Positions 17,430 through 25,078 of a stretch of 64,000 bases of DNA are shown here, one piece after another; position 1 is the first letter of the stretch, and every line of letters starts with the position of its first letter. Both the position numbers and the translations under genes were made by a program. The DNA lies in assembly GCA_944381625.1 (NCBI GenBank), contig CALWLW010000014.1, positions 1 through 64,000 on the forward strand, read 5' to 3'. Below the pieces are notes generated by a model, which was given only the letters and a program-made list of their open reading frames with translations, had not been told where the DNA came from and did no database searches. Origin of the DNA: an uncultured Lachnoclostridium sp. (GTDB lineage: Bacteria > Bacillota > Clostridia > Lachnospirales > Lachnospiraceae).

Positions 17430-17466
17430 AACCGTCACAGAGCTGTTTGTTCTGCGGCGGTTTTTT
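17430..17466 (+). terminator. Probable terminator after SseB-like gene
   Basis: An imperfect stem with AACCG against CGGTT and CAGAGC against GTTCTG is followed by six T (17461-17466), starting 16 bases after the stop. Confidence 0.6.
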
Positions 17467-17940
17467 GTGATGCAGATGTGAGCCGGTCATATTGGGTGAG
17501 GATGTTTCCGGCTGAACGGGTGATTTTTTCTTTTTTTAAAAGAGCATAAACAGCCTGTCCTTTTGTATAGTCCTTTTCTTCTTTCGGGAAAAAGGAACGG
17601 CAGAAAAAGCAGTCAGGTTCTGGACGCTGGTCAAGAAAAATGTATATATCTGTTGTTTGGCAGGGGGTAGAAAGAAGATATTTTGCTTCGATTAAAGAAA
17701 ATGATTGAAGTTTAGTGTTGTACCGGAAGATGAGTTTGTTACTGTCCAGCAGACTTTTTCACGGTTCCCTCTCGACAGCCGCAGGTCGCGCAGCTTGTGA
17801 AGTCCAATGAGATGATGGAACTCCGTTGGTTCAAAAAGAAGGTTCAGCTCCTCTAATTTTCCCTTTCGGCCAATCATGATATGGTATTTTATATCAAGCA
17901 AACGCTCGAAAGCTTTTGCACATATTTGCAGATAATCCAT
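17435..17940 (-). pseudogene. PBECR4-domain (phage Barnase/EndoU/ColicinE5-D/RelE-like nuclease 4) gene, frameshifted
   Basis: From ATG 17940, with TCAGGAGA six bases upstream, one frame encodes KAFERLLDIKYHIMIGRKGK...FEPTEFHHLIGLHKLRDL...GNREKV. Near 17755 the homology moves to another frame: KSLLDSNKLIFRYN, then IEAKYLL, IYIFLDQRP, FCRSFFPKEEKDYTKGQAVY, ending at 17435. The two pieces are the N- and C-terminal parts of a PBECR4-like domain. The central part expected between GNREK and LLDSN is missing, so an internal deletion as well as a frameshift has occurred. It is probably a relic of a phage- or ICE-borne toxin-like gene. Family assignment is from remembered motifs. Confidence 0.7.
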
Positions 17941-17984
17941 AGGCTCTCCTGAGAAATATATACGGCCGTTTTCGTACTGCCATA

Positions 17985-18018
17985 GTGAAAAGAAAACCGT
18001 CCTGCATATGCAGGACGG
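17985..18018 (-). terminator. Strong terminator of the small RNA
   Basis: CCGTCCTGCAT and ATGCAGGACGG form a perfect 22-bp palindrome (17997-18018). On the minus strand it is followed by TTTTCTTTTC. Confidence 0.85.
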
Positions 18019-18164
18019 CAACGTGCATTTTCTTTCGGTATAAAGACCTACTCCGGTTTGAGGTTTCACTGCACAACCCCTCTTGAAAGCTCGGCATAAC
18101 AAGGCTTTCCGGTACGCTGCTATGCGTCGTTGCTTGGGCAGACACACTCTGTTGTCTGCCTGGT
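17990..18164 (-). ncRNA. Structured small RNA of unknown class, about 175 nt
   Basis: A perfect consensus promoter ends at 18171 and a 22-bp palindrome with a T-rich tail stands at 17985-18018, so a discrete transcript is expected. Within it, GGCAGACA/TGTCTGCC (18137-18160) makes a 5' hairpin. GCAACG/CGTTGC (18128-18133 with 18018-18023) closes a multibranch domain containing GAAAGC/GCTTTC and TCTTT/AAAGA hairpins and an unpaired GTGCAGTGAAACC stretch. No credible coding frame fits. The raiA and 6S RNA classes should be tested; I cannot assign one by eye. Confidence 0.65.
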
Positions 18165-18170
18165 ATTATT

Positions 18171-18199
18171 ATTATATGTAAACCGTAAAAGTATGTCAA
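18171..18199 (-). promoter_or_regulatory. Perfect sigma-A promoter of the small RNA
   Basis: On the minus strand TTGACA (18194-18199) and TATAAT (18171-18176) are both exact consensus hexamers with a 17-base spacer, which implies high constitutive transcription. Confidence 0.9.
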
Positions 18200-18326
18200 G
18201 AAAAATCAATTTGCATATACTGTAAATTCCGGGAAAACCTTCGGACACAGAATTTTCAAAATTTTTCCTCAGAAAGAACATAAACTTTTTCTAAAATAAG
18301 TCTATCTTATTCAGGAGGATGAGTTT

Positions 18327-19493
18327 ATGAAACGAAGAATCTATTCTATTTCCGCAGCGTTTCTGCTGCTCTTTTTCACGGTACTGACATCTGTGCCCGC
18401 GTTTGCGGCGGGCGGACTGGAATTTTATACGGATTATCCGGGCGTATCCGTAAAGGCCGGGGACAGCCAGTCCATCAGCATGTACGTGTCCAACACCAGC
18501 GGCAGCGGGCTGGACGCAGATCTTTCCATCGTGTCCATTCCGGAGGGCTGGGAAGGATACTTCAGCGGGAACGGCAGCCAGGTCAGCCGCGTCCATGTGG
18601 AGAACGGAGCAGAATCCACCGTGACCTTTAACCTGGAGATCCCGGAGGATGCAGGAGAAGGCAGCTATACCGTACAGCTTCAGGCGGTTTCCGATACCGG
18701 ACTTACGGATGTGACCGATCTGGTGTTCAGCATTCAGGAAGTGCAGTACGGGCAGGGCAGCTTTGAGGCGGAGTACCCGGAGCAGGAGGGCGCCTCCGGC
18801 ACGGCCTTCAGTTTCAGTACCACGCTGGTGAATAATGGAGCGGCGGATCAGTCCTACAGTCTGGCGGCACAGGCGCCGGCGGGCTGGCAGGTGTCCTTCC
18901 AGCCCAGCGGCGAGTCCACCCAGGTAGCCAGCATCGAGGTAGCGGCGGCCTCAAGCCAGGGGCTGACCGTGTCGGTGACGCCCCCGGAGAATGTGGAGGC
19001 GGGCGAATATACGATCCCTGTCAGCGCCGCGTCCGCGTCGGACACGCTGGAAACGGAGCTGGCCGTGACGATCACCGGCACCTATGCGCTGGACCTGTCC
19101 ACGCCCAGCGGGCTTCTGAGCTTTGATGCCCATGCCAACAAGGAGTCGGACGTGACTCTGAGTATTACCAATAACAGCAACGTGGATCTGCAGAATATCA
19201 CGCTGACATCCTCCGCGCCCTCCGGATGGACGGTGACCTTTGACGAGTCCTCCATCGACGTGCTGGAGGCGGGGGCGACCCGGGAGATCACGGCCCATGT
19301 GACGCCGGGGGATTCCGCCATGACGGGAGATTATGTGACGACGATGACGGCAGGCTGCTCGGAAGTGTCGGATACGGCCGAGTTCCGTGTGTCCGTGAAG
19401 ACCGATACCATCTGGGGGATCGTGGCGATCCTGATCATCCTTGCCCTGATTGCGGGGGTCAGCGCGGTCTTCAAAAAATACGGCAGACGTTAG
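18327..19493 (+). CDS. Secreted, membrane-anchored NEW3-domain protein
   Basis: The 388-residue protein has a Sec signal peptide (residues 1-28, cleavage near AFAAG) and about three immunoglobulin-like NEW3 repeats. Each repeat has a pattern like IPEGWEGYFSG, APAGWQVSFQP or APSGWTVTFDE. One C-terminal membrane helix (about 363-383) precedes a basic tail. NEW3 modules are extracellular beta-sandwiches. It is followed 13 bases later by an ABC ATPase and permease, a recurring Firmicutes arrangement in which this protein is likely the exposed subunit. AGGAGG precedes the start. Confidence 0.88.
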   Translation: MKRRIYSISAAFLLLFFTVLTSVPAFAAGGLEFYTDYPGVSVKAGDSQSISMYVSNTSGSGLDADLSIVSIPEGWEGYFSGNGSQVSRVHVENGAESTVTFNLEIPEDAGEGSYTVQLQAVSDTGLTDVTDLVFSIQEVQYGQGSFEAEYPEQEGASGTAFSFSTTLVNNGAADQSYSLAAQAPAGWQVSFQPSGESTQVASIEVAAASSQGLTVSVTPPENVEAGEYTIPVSAASASDTLETELAVTITGTYALDLSTPSGLLSFDAHANKESDVTLSITNNSNVDLQNITLTSSAPSGWTVTFDESSIDVLEAGATREITAHVTPGDSAMTGDYVTTMTAGCSEVSDTAEFRVSVKTDTIWGIVAILIILALIAGVSAVFKKYGRR

Positions 19494-19506
19494 GCGGTGA
19501 GCGGCC

Positions 19507-20517
19507 ATGAAAGAAACGATTATTGAGACCACCGGACTGACGAAACTGTATGGGGAGAAGGCGGCGGTGGATCATCTGGACCTGACGATCCGGAAGGGCG
19601 AAGTCTTCGGCCTGCTGGGCCCCAACGGCGCGGGGAAGACCACGACGACGCTGATGCTCCTGGGGCTGACGGAGCCCGCGGAAGGCCAGGCGTGGATCGC
19701 GGGAAAGGACTGTACCAGAGATCCCATCGGCGTCAAGCGGATCGTCGGTTATCTGCCGGATAACGTGGGCTTTTACAACGACATGACAGGCAGGGAGAAC
19801 CTGTATTTTACCGGACGGCTGAACGGCCTTTCAGAGGATGTGATCCGGGAGCGCACCGAACAGCTTCTGGAACGGGTGGGCCTGACGGATGCGGCGGACA
19901 AAAAGGCCGGGACTTATTCCCGCGGTATGAAACAGCGGCTGGGGATTGCGGACGTGCTGATCAAAGACCCGGAGGTGATCATCATGGATGAGCCGACCCT
20001 GGGGATCGACCCGCAGGGTATGCGGGATCTTTTGAAGCTGATCCGCCAGCTGTCGGAGGAGGATGGAAGGACGATATTGATCTCTTCCCACCAGCTTTAC
20101 CAGATCCAGCAGATCTGCGACCGGGTGGGCATCTTTGTGGACGGCAAACTGATCGCCTGCGGCACGGTGGAAGAACTGGGCCGCAGGATGGAACGGGAAG
20201 GAAAATATACGCTGGAACTGGCGGCGGAACCGGATAACGAGGCGCTGGCACAACTCATAGGCAGGATCGAGGGCGTGGACTTTGTGGAACGGGAGGGCGA
20301 GCTTTACATCGTCCGCTCCAGAGAAGATTTAAGGCGGAAGACCACGCTGGCGCTGGCGGCGAACGGGTATACGCTGCTGCAGCTTCGCCAGAAAGGAGGG
20401 GATTTGGATGAAATTTACAGCCGGTATTTTGAAAAAGCCGAAAAGGAGCAGTCTCAGGAAGCTGCCAGGACGCGTTTCCCAAAGTTTGGAAGAACTGTTC
20501 ACAAAGAGGGAAGATGA
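19507..20517 (+). CDS. ABC transporter ATP-binding protein
   Basis: This 336-residue ABC-2-type exporter ATPase has Walker A GPNGAGKT (about residue 38), signature YSRGMKQRLG, Walker B VIIMDEP and an H-loop SSHQ. A C-terminal domain follows from about residue 220. It pairs with the permease encoded next and the NEW3 protein encoded before. Substrate unknown; such sets resemble those for lipids, peptides or envelope stress. Confidence 0.94.
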   Translation: MKETIIETTGLTKLYGEKAAVDHLDLTIRKGEVFGLLGPNGAGKTTTTLMLLGLTEPAEGQAWIAGKDCTRDPIGVKRIVGYLPDNVGFYNDMTGRENLYFTGRLNGLSEDVIRERTEQLLERVGLTDAADKKAGTYSRGMKQRLGIADVLIKDPEVIIMDEPTLGIDPQGMRDLLKLIRQLSEEDGRTILISSHQLYQIQQICDRVGIFVDGKLIACGTVEELGRRMEREGKYTLELAAEPDNEALAQLIGRIEGVDFVEREGELYIVRSREDLRRKTTLALAANGYTLLQLRQKGGDLDEIYSRYFEKAEKEQSQEAARTRFPKFGRTVHKEGR

Positions 20518-21454
20518 TATCCGGGGGCTGAAGGCGCTGTATCACAAGGAGATGATGGATCATATCCGGAGCAAAAAGTTCCTGATGATCTTAATCCTGA
20601 TCTGTGTGACCAGCTATGCCAGCCTGTATGGGGCGCTGACGGGCATTACTTCCTCGGACAGCACGGATTATCTGTTCCTGTCTCTTTATACGACCAGCGG
20701 CAGTTCCATCCCCTCTTTCATGTCTTTCATCGCCCTTCTGGGGCCGTTTGTGGGGGTAATCCTGGGATTTGACGGGATCAGCGGGGAAAAATCCGAGCGG
20801 ACCCTGTACCGGATCGCCGCCCAGCCCATCTACCGGGATTCCATCATCAACGGCAAGTTCCTGGCGGGAACCACGCTGATTTTCACGATGGTATACGCCA
20901 TGGGCGTCTCCATCGGCGCACTGGGCCTTTTGTGCCTGGGCGTTCCGCCAAGCCTGGAGGAGATCGGGAGGATTTTTATCTATCTTTTCTTTACGGCGGT
21001 GTATATCTGCTTCTGGCTGGGGCTTTCGCTGTGGTTTTCCGTGGTATGCCAGAACGCGGCGGCTTCCGCCATGGCTGCCATAGGCGTGTGGCTGTTCTGC
21101 GCGTTGTTCATGGGACTGGTGGCAGGGATCGCGGCGGATCTTGTGTATCCGGTGAACAATGAGATCCAGGCCCTGTATAATTCCTACGGCAATTATACGG
21201 TGGAACTGGCGGTGAACCGGCTCTCGCCCTATTATCTGTACAGCGAGGCCGTCTCCACTATTATGAATCCCAGCGTGCGCTCTGTGAATGTGATTACCAT
21301 GGAGTCCTTGTCCGGGGCCATCAGCGGCTATTTAAGCCTGGGCCAGAGCCTCCTGCTGGTATGGCCGCACCTGGCGGGGCTGATTGCCCTGATGCTGGCC
21401 ACCTTCGCAGGCTCTTATGTGTGCTTCATGCGCCAGGAGATCCGGGCGAAATAA
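20408..21454 (+). CDS. ABC-2 type transporter permease
   Basis: The 348-residue permease has six predicted membrane segments after a basic N-terminal region, and a large extracytoplasmic loop at about residues 220-290. The start at 20408 is supported by AGGAGG eight bases upstream, which makes a 110-base out-of-phase overlap with the ATPase gene. The alternative ATG pair at 20551/20554 has no properly spaced ribosome site. The first 45 residues are therefore unusual and their coding status should be tested. Confidence 0.85.
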   Translation: MKFTAGILKKPKRSSLRKLPGRVSQSLEELFTKREDDIRGLKALYHKEMMDHIRSKKFLMILILICVTSYASLYGALTGITSSDSTDYLFLSLYTTSGSSIPSFMSFIALLGPFVGVILGFDGISGEKSERTLYRIAAQPIYRDSIINGKFLAGTTLIFTMVYAMGVSIGALGLLCLGVPPSLEEIGRIFIYLFFTAVYICFWLGLSLWFSVVCQNAAASAMAAIGVWLFCALFMGLVAGIAADLVYPVNNEIQALYNSYGNYTVELAVNRLSPYYLYSEAVSTIMNPSVRSVNVITMESLSGAISGYLSLGQSLLLVWPHLAGLIALMLATFAGSYVCFMRQEIRAK

Positions 21455-21540
21455 AACATAAAAACGCTGCGCCAACGCTTGCCGGAGCCCCGGAAATGAA
21501 GTACAATGAAGGGCAGAGTAAAAGACAGGGGGTAAGCAGG

Positions 21541-23013
21541 ATGGCGTATTTGATGGGAATCGATCTGGGAACGTCCAGCGTGAAGGTGATGATCATGGAC
21601 GAACAGGGACGGTGCCTGGCCCTGGCGGCGGAAGGCTATGATATACAGCTTCCGCGCCCGGGGTTTGCGGAGCAGAGCCCAGAACTGCTGTGGGAGTCTG
21701 CCTGCAAGAGTATCCGGCAGGCGTTTGCGGGATGCCGTGTGCGCGGGGACGAGATCGCCGCGGTGGGGCTTACAGGACAGATGCACGGCCTGGTTACTCT
21801 GAACGGACGCGGGGAGACGGTACGGCCTGCCATTATCTGGAACGACCAGCGCAGCGAGCGTCAGGTACGTAAGATCCGGGGAACCGCGGTGGAGGAACAT
21901 GCGTGCAATCCGGCCAGCACCGGCTTCTGGCTTCCGTCCCTTTTGTGGATGCAGGAAGAGGAGCCGGAGCTTTACGACCAGATCCGCCATATCCTGCTTC
22001 CCAAAGATTATATCCGCTTCCGCCTTACGGGAGAGATTGCCACGGATCCGTCAGATGCGTCCGGCACTCTGCTGTACCATATGGAAAAGAGGGCCTGGGA
22101 CGAGGAGACGGCCCGGCGTTATCACGTCCCCATGGAGTTTTTCCCGCCCTGCCGGGAATCCATGCAGATTGTGGGAGAGGTGACGAAAAAGGCGGAGGAA
22201 GAGACGGGAATCCTGGCCGGAACGCCGGTGATCTGCGGAGGGGGCGACGGGCCCATGCAGCTTGCGGGAAACGGCGTGATCCATCCCGGACAGCTGGTGA
22301 CCAACATCGGAACGGCCAGCCAGGTGGACTGTATCGGCAGCCGCATCTATCCGGACGACCGGTTCCGTCTGAATACTTTCTGCCATGTACAGCCGGAACG
22401 GTGGATCACCATGGGCGCGGGCCTGAACGGCGGAATTGTCTTAAAGTGGCTGAAGAAAGAGATTTTCCGGGAAATACCTGACTATGAGACCATGCCGGAG
22501 ATGGCGGCGAAAGCTCCTGCGGGGGCGGACGGCCTGGTATTCCTGCCGTTCCTGTGCGGAGAGCGCTCGCCTTATATGGACGCCACAGCAAAAGGGATCT
22601 TCTTCGGGCTGAAGCTGATCCACACAAAGGAGCATATGATCCGCGCATGCATGGAGAGCGTGGTCTATTCTTTCCTGGACTGTATGAAAGTGTTTGAAGA
22701 ACTGGGGATTCCCATGGACGACCGGATCATCGCGTCGGGTGGAGGAGCCAAGAGCGGATTCTGGCTGCAGATGCAGGCGGACATCCTGCAAAAAGAGATC
22801 TATACCACAAAAGGCGTGGAAGAGGCATGCAGGGGAGCGGCCGTCTGCGCGGGCGTGGGCTGCGGTGTCTATGGATCGCTGGAGGAGGGCTGCGGTACGG
22901 TTGTACGTCTGGAAGATAAAGTGTACGAACCGTCCGCAGCTCCCCGCGCTGCGTATATGGAGAATTTTGAATTGTACCGGAAAATCTATCAGAATAATAA
23001 GGTCCTGTTCTGA
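21541..23013 (+). CDS. xylB: Xylulokinase (FGGY family)
   Basis: The 490-residue FGGY kinase has the N-terminal phosphate loop GIDLGTSSVKVMIMD, the signature GLTGQMHGLVTL, NDQRS, and the C-terminal ASGGGAKSGFWLQMQADI. Length and motifs fit XylB, which phosphorylates D-xylulose for the pentose phosphate pathway; a close FGGY pentulose kinase cannot be excluded. No xylose isomerase or transporter lies nearby. GGGGGTAAGCAGG precedes ATG 21541, which is chosen over longer in-frame starts inside the ABC permease gene. Confidence 0.88.
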   Translation: MAYLMGIDLGTSSVKVMIMDEQGRCLALAAEGYDIQLPRPGFAEQSPELLWESACKSIRQAFAGCRVRGDEIAAVGLTGQMHGLVTLNGRGETVRPAIIWNDQRSERQVRKIRGTAVEEHACNPASTGFWLPSLLWMQEEEPELYDQIRHILLPKDYIRFRLTGEIATDPSDASGTLLYHMEKRAWDEETARRYHVPMEFFPPCRESMQIVGEVTKKAEEETGILAGTPVICGGGDGPMQLAGNGVIHPGQLVTNIGTASQVDCIGSRIYPDDRFRLNTFCHVQPERWITMGAGLNGGIVLKWLKKEIFREIPDYETMPEMAAKAPAGADGLVFLPFLCGERSPYMDATAKGIFFGLKLIHTKEHMIRACMESVVYSFLDCMKVFEELGIPMDDRIIASGGGAKSGFWLQMQADILQKEIYTTKGVEEACRGAAVCAGVGCGVYGSLEEGCGTVVRLEDKVYEPSAAPRAAYMENFELYRKIYQNNKVLF

Positions 23014-23084
23014 CTGCCGCACCGGTGAGCCGGAAAATCGGGGGGAAGCGGCGAAGGGCGGCCGGTACTGAACCGACCGCGGAC

Positions 23085-23738
23085 TTATTTGGCCTTCCCG
23101 ACCTCCTGCCGCCACCATACGTAGGACATGACGCCCGGCGCCAGAGCGGCCAGAAGGACGGCGGCTATGGACAGGTTAAAGGCTGTCTGGGGAGCAGGCA
23201 GCAGGATGGAGAGAGCCATCACCAGCCCGGCGGCGAAGAAGCATTTTCCGCCCAGACGGTGGGTTTTCCGCCAGACCTCTTCGCTGGACAGGGTCCAGGG
23301 CGTTTTGATGCCGCAGTAAAAATTGCTCTTGAATTTGGGCATCATGTTGCCGATGAAGATCAGCAGCAGGCCCACGCCCAGCCGTACCACGGCCGATACA
23401 GAGATGCTTCCCGGCCGGAAACTCTCTGTGAGGATGACGGCGGTCATGCTCAGGAGAAAGAATTGCATGACGACGCAGAAACCGTCGTAATAGGTCCCGA
23501 ACCGCTGATAGTTCCCGCGGCGGGGATCGATCCTTGGCAGCAGGTCAAAGAGCAGGGCAAACAGGAGACCCATGCCGCACATGAAAAACAGTTCATGCCT
23601 GGGATGGTAGGTTACGGTTCCATCCATGGCCCAGTGCATGGGGATGCGGTCCGGGAGCCGCAGATAAAAGACGGCCGCCAGCAGCAGATTGCACACGGCC
23701 ACGGCGTAGCACAGGATACGAAGTTTAAAGTTCTTCAT
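23085..23738 (-). CDS. SdpI family membrane protein
   Basis: The 217-residue protein has six predicted membrane segments. The N-terminal DUF1648 motif LPDRIPMHWAMDGTVTYHP and the C-terminal SdpI pattern NFYCGIKTPWTLSSEEVWRKTHRLGGKCF are both clear. In B. subtilis SdpI gives immunity to the SdpC toxin and signals to SdpR. Here it follows an ArsR-type gene with a 14-base overlap, the same genetic logic, but no SdpABC toxin genes are present in the window. Confidence 0.9.
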   Translation of the reverse strand: MKNFKLRILCYAVAVCNLLLAAVFYLRLPDRIPMHWAMDGTVTYHPRHELFFMCGMGLLFALLFDLLPRIDPRRGNYQRFGTYYDGFCVVMQFFLLSMTAVILTESFRPGSISVSAVVRLGVGLLLIFIGNMMPKFKSNFYCGIKTPWTLSSEEVWRKTHRLGGKCFFAAGLVMALSILLPAPQTAFNLSIAAVLLAALAPGVMSYVWWRQEVGKAK

Positions 23739-24006
23739 GGTCAGACACTCCTTTCAGGGACATCATCCATTTCAGGATGTCGTCCAGCACGGTGGTATTC
23801 AACGTATAAAAAATGTACTTCCCCTTTTTTTCATCATCGATCAGCCCTGCCTGACGCAGTACGGAGAGATGGTGGGAGAGCGAGGCCCCGGTGATCTGGA
23901 AATGATCCAGGATCTCGCTGACGGTCAGGGGGCCAGCCCGCAGAAGCGAGAGGATCTCCCTGCGCGTTGGATCGGAGAGCGCTTTGAAGCTTTCCTGAAA
24001 TCCCAT
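23725..24006 (-). CDS. ArsR/SdpR family autorepressor
   Basis: The 93-residue winged-helix repressor (FKALSDPTRREILSLLRAG, then ITGASLSHHLSVLRQAGLI) has no visible metal-binding cysteines, as in SdpR. It starts the two-gene operon with the SdpI-like gene. A long perfect inverted repeat overlaps its promoter, so it probably represses itself and is relieved by binding to the membrane partner. Confidence 0.92.
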   Translation of the reverse strand: MGFQESFKALSDPTRREILSLLRAGPLTVSEILDHFQITGASLSHHLSVLRQAGLIDDEKKGKYIFYTLNTTVLDDILKWMMSLKGVSDHEEL

Positions 24007-24025
24007 ATGCAGCCCTTCTTTCTGG

Positions 24026-24089
24026 ATAATATTTAGACGTTTTTCGAAATGTCTAAATATTATATATCACGAAAATTTTTCTGTGTCAA
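24026..24089 (-). promoter_or_regulatory. sdpR/sdpI promoter with long operator
   Basis: On the minus strand TTGACA (24084-24089) and TATATA (24061-24066) are 17 bases apart. ATAATATTTAGAC at 24026-24038 and its exact complement at 24051-24063 form a 13-bp perfect inverted repeat with a 12-base spacer, overlapping the -10 and start site. This fits autorepression by the ArsR-type protein. Confidence 0.75.
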
Positions 24090-24103
24090 CTGCAAATTTA
24101 TGG

Positions 24104-24132
24104 TTGTTATTTTCGCTCCTTATTGCTATAGT
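24104..24132 (+). promoter_or_regulatory. Promoter of ECF S-component gene
   Basis: TTGTTA (24104-24109) and TATAGT (24127-24132) are 17 bases apart. The first codon is about 290 bases further on, so a long untranslated leader is expected. Confidence 0.55.
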
Positions 24133-24138
24133 AGAGAA

Positions 24139-24427
24139 GAACGTTATTCGGAAGAAAACGCATCGCCTTATACTATATTTTTCTTTGATTCACATATGGA
24201 CGTCTGATTCTTAAAGTGCCGACCGAGGCGGCAACCTGACAGAGCATGACGGCCGGTTTCGTATGCAGGTTTCCATGCGTATTTCCAGGCGTTCGCCGTT
24301 TATTCCATTCCCCAAATGAGATACCCCGATGCATCATGCCTGTCGGGCCTGCTGCTGGCGGGAATAAAAGTGCTGAAAGACAGGGGACGCTTTAAGCGCC
24401 GTTTTATCAGACAGAAGGAGCAGAGAT
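24139..24427 (+). promoter_or_regulatory. Long structured 5' leader, riboswitch candidate
   Basis: The 290-base leader has a TGCCG/CGGCA hairpin (about 24217-24233). It can also form two competing hairpins that share the same bases near 24262-24266: CCTG...GCAT/ATGC...CAGG, or TATGCA/TGCGTA. Further on are a CCCGA/TCGGG stem and, just before the gene, GG(A)CGCT/AGCGCC followed by GTTTTAT, which could be a terminator. It matches no riboswitch consensus I know, including cobalamin, TPP, FMN, THF and preQ1. No coding frame is evident. Confidence 0.45.
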
Positions 24428-25033
24428 ATGAGGAATAACACAACAGGACACACATTGTACATGGTAGAACTGGCATTGATGGTCGCGATCATCTTTATCA
24501 TGGCATTCACGCCGCTGGGATATTTCCAGACGCTGGGACTTTCCATCACCTTTCTGACCGTACCCGTGGCGGTAGGCGCGATTCTTCTGGGGCCCAGGGG
24601 CGGAGCCGTATGCGGCCTGGCTTTTGGAATCACCAGCTTTATCCAGTGCTTCGGCATGGGAGCGTTCGGCACCATGCTGTTAAACATCAATCCGGCGGCT
24701 ACGGCGTTTACCTGCATCGTGCCGCGGATCCTGGAAGGATGGCTCTGCGGGCTGATTTTTAAGGCGGCGAGAAAGGTGATGAAGAACGGAGCCTATCTGG
24801 CGGCCAGCCTGGCCTGCCCGCTTTTGAACACGGTGCTGTTCATGAGCTCGCTGGTGATCTTTTTCTACCAGACTGACTATATCCAGGGATTTGCCCAGAC
24901 CTTTGGCGTGACCAATCCGTTTTTGTTTGTGATCGCGTTTGTGGGCGTCCAGGGCCTGATTGAAGCGGTCGTGTGTTTTGTGATTGCAGGAGCCGTGTCG
25001 AGGATGCTGGCTTCCGCGCTGAAACAGGTATAA
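24428..25033 (+). CDS. ECF transporter S component (pantothenate PanT-like)
   Basis: This 201-residue integral membrane substrate-binding subunit has six helices. The segment FLTVPVAVGAILLGPRGGAVCGLAFGITSFIQ resembles PanT-type S components; specificity is tentative. It would work with a shared ECF module (two ATPases and EcfT) encoded elsewhere. AAGGAG lies 7 bases before the ATG. A P1-family peptidase gene follows 45 bases downstream. Confidence 0.75.
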   Translation: MRNNTTGHTLYMVELALMVAIIFIMAFTPLGYFQTLGLSITFLTVPVAVGAILLGPRGGAVCGLAFGITSFIQCFGMGAFGTMLLNINPAATAFTCIVPRILEGWLCGLIFKAARKVMKNGAYLAASLACPLLNTVLFMSSLVIFFYQTDYIQGFAQTFGVTNPFLFVIAFVGVQGLIEAVVCFVIAGAVSRMLASALKQV

Positions 25034-25078
25034 TCCATGCCGCCTGCCGGCATGGACGGAAGAAAAGGAGGGCGCAGG

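Noticed and set aside
17941-18147. N-terminal extension of the PBECR4 relic to an ATG at 18147
   Set aside because: The extension would be translated from the structured RNA and through its terminator; the ribosome site supports the start at 17940.
24139-24427. Known riboswitch (cobalamin, THF, TPP, FMN, preQ1) in the ECF leader
   Set aside because: None of the conserved core sequences of these classes could be found by eye.
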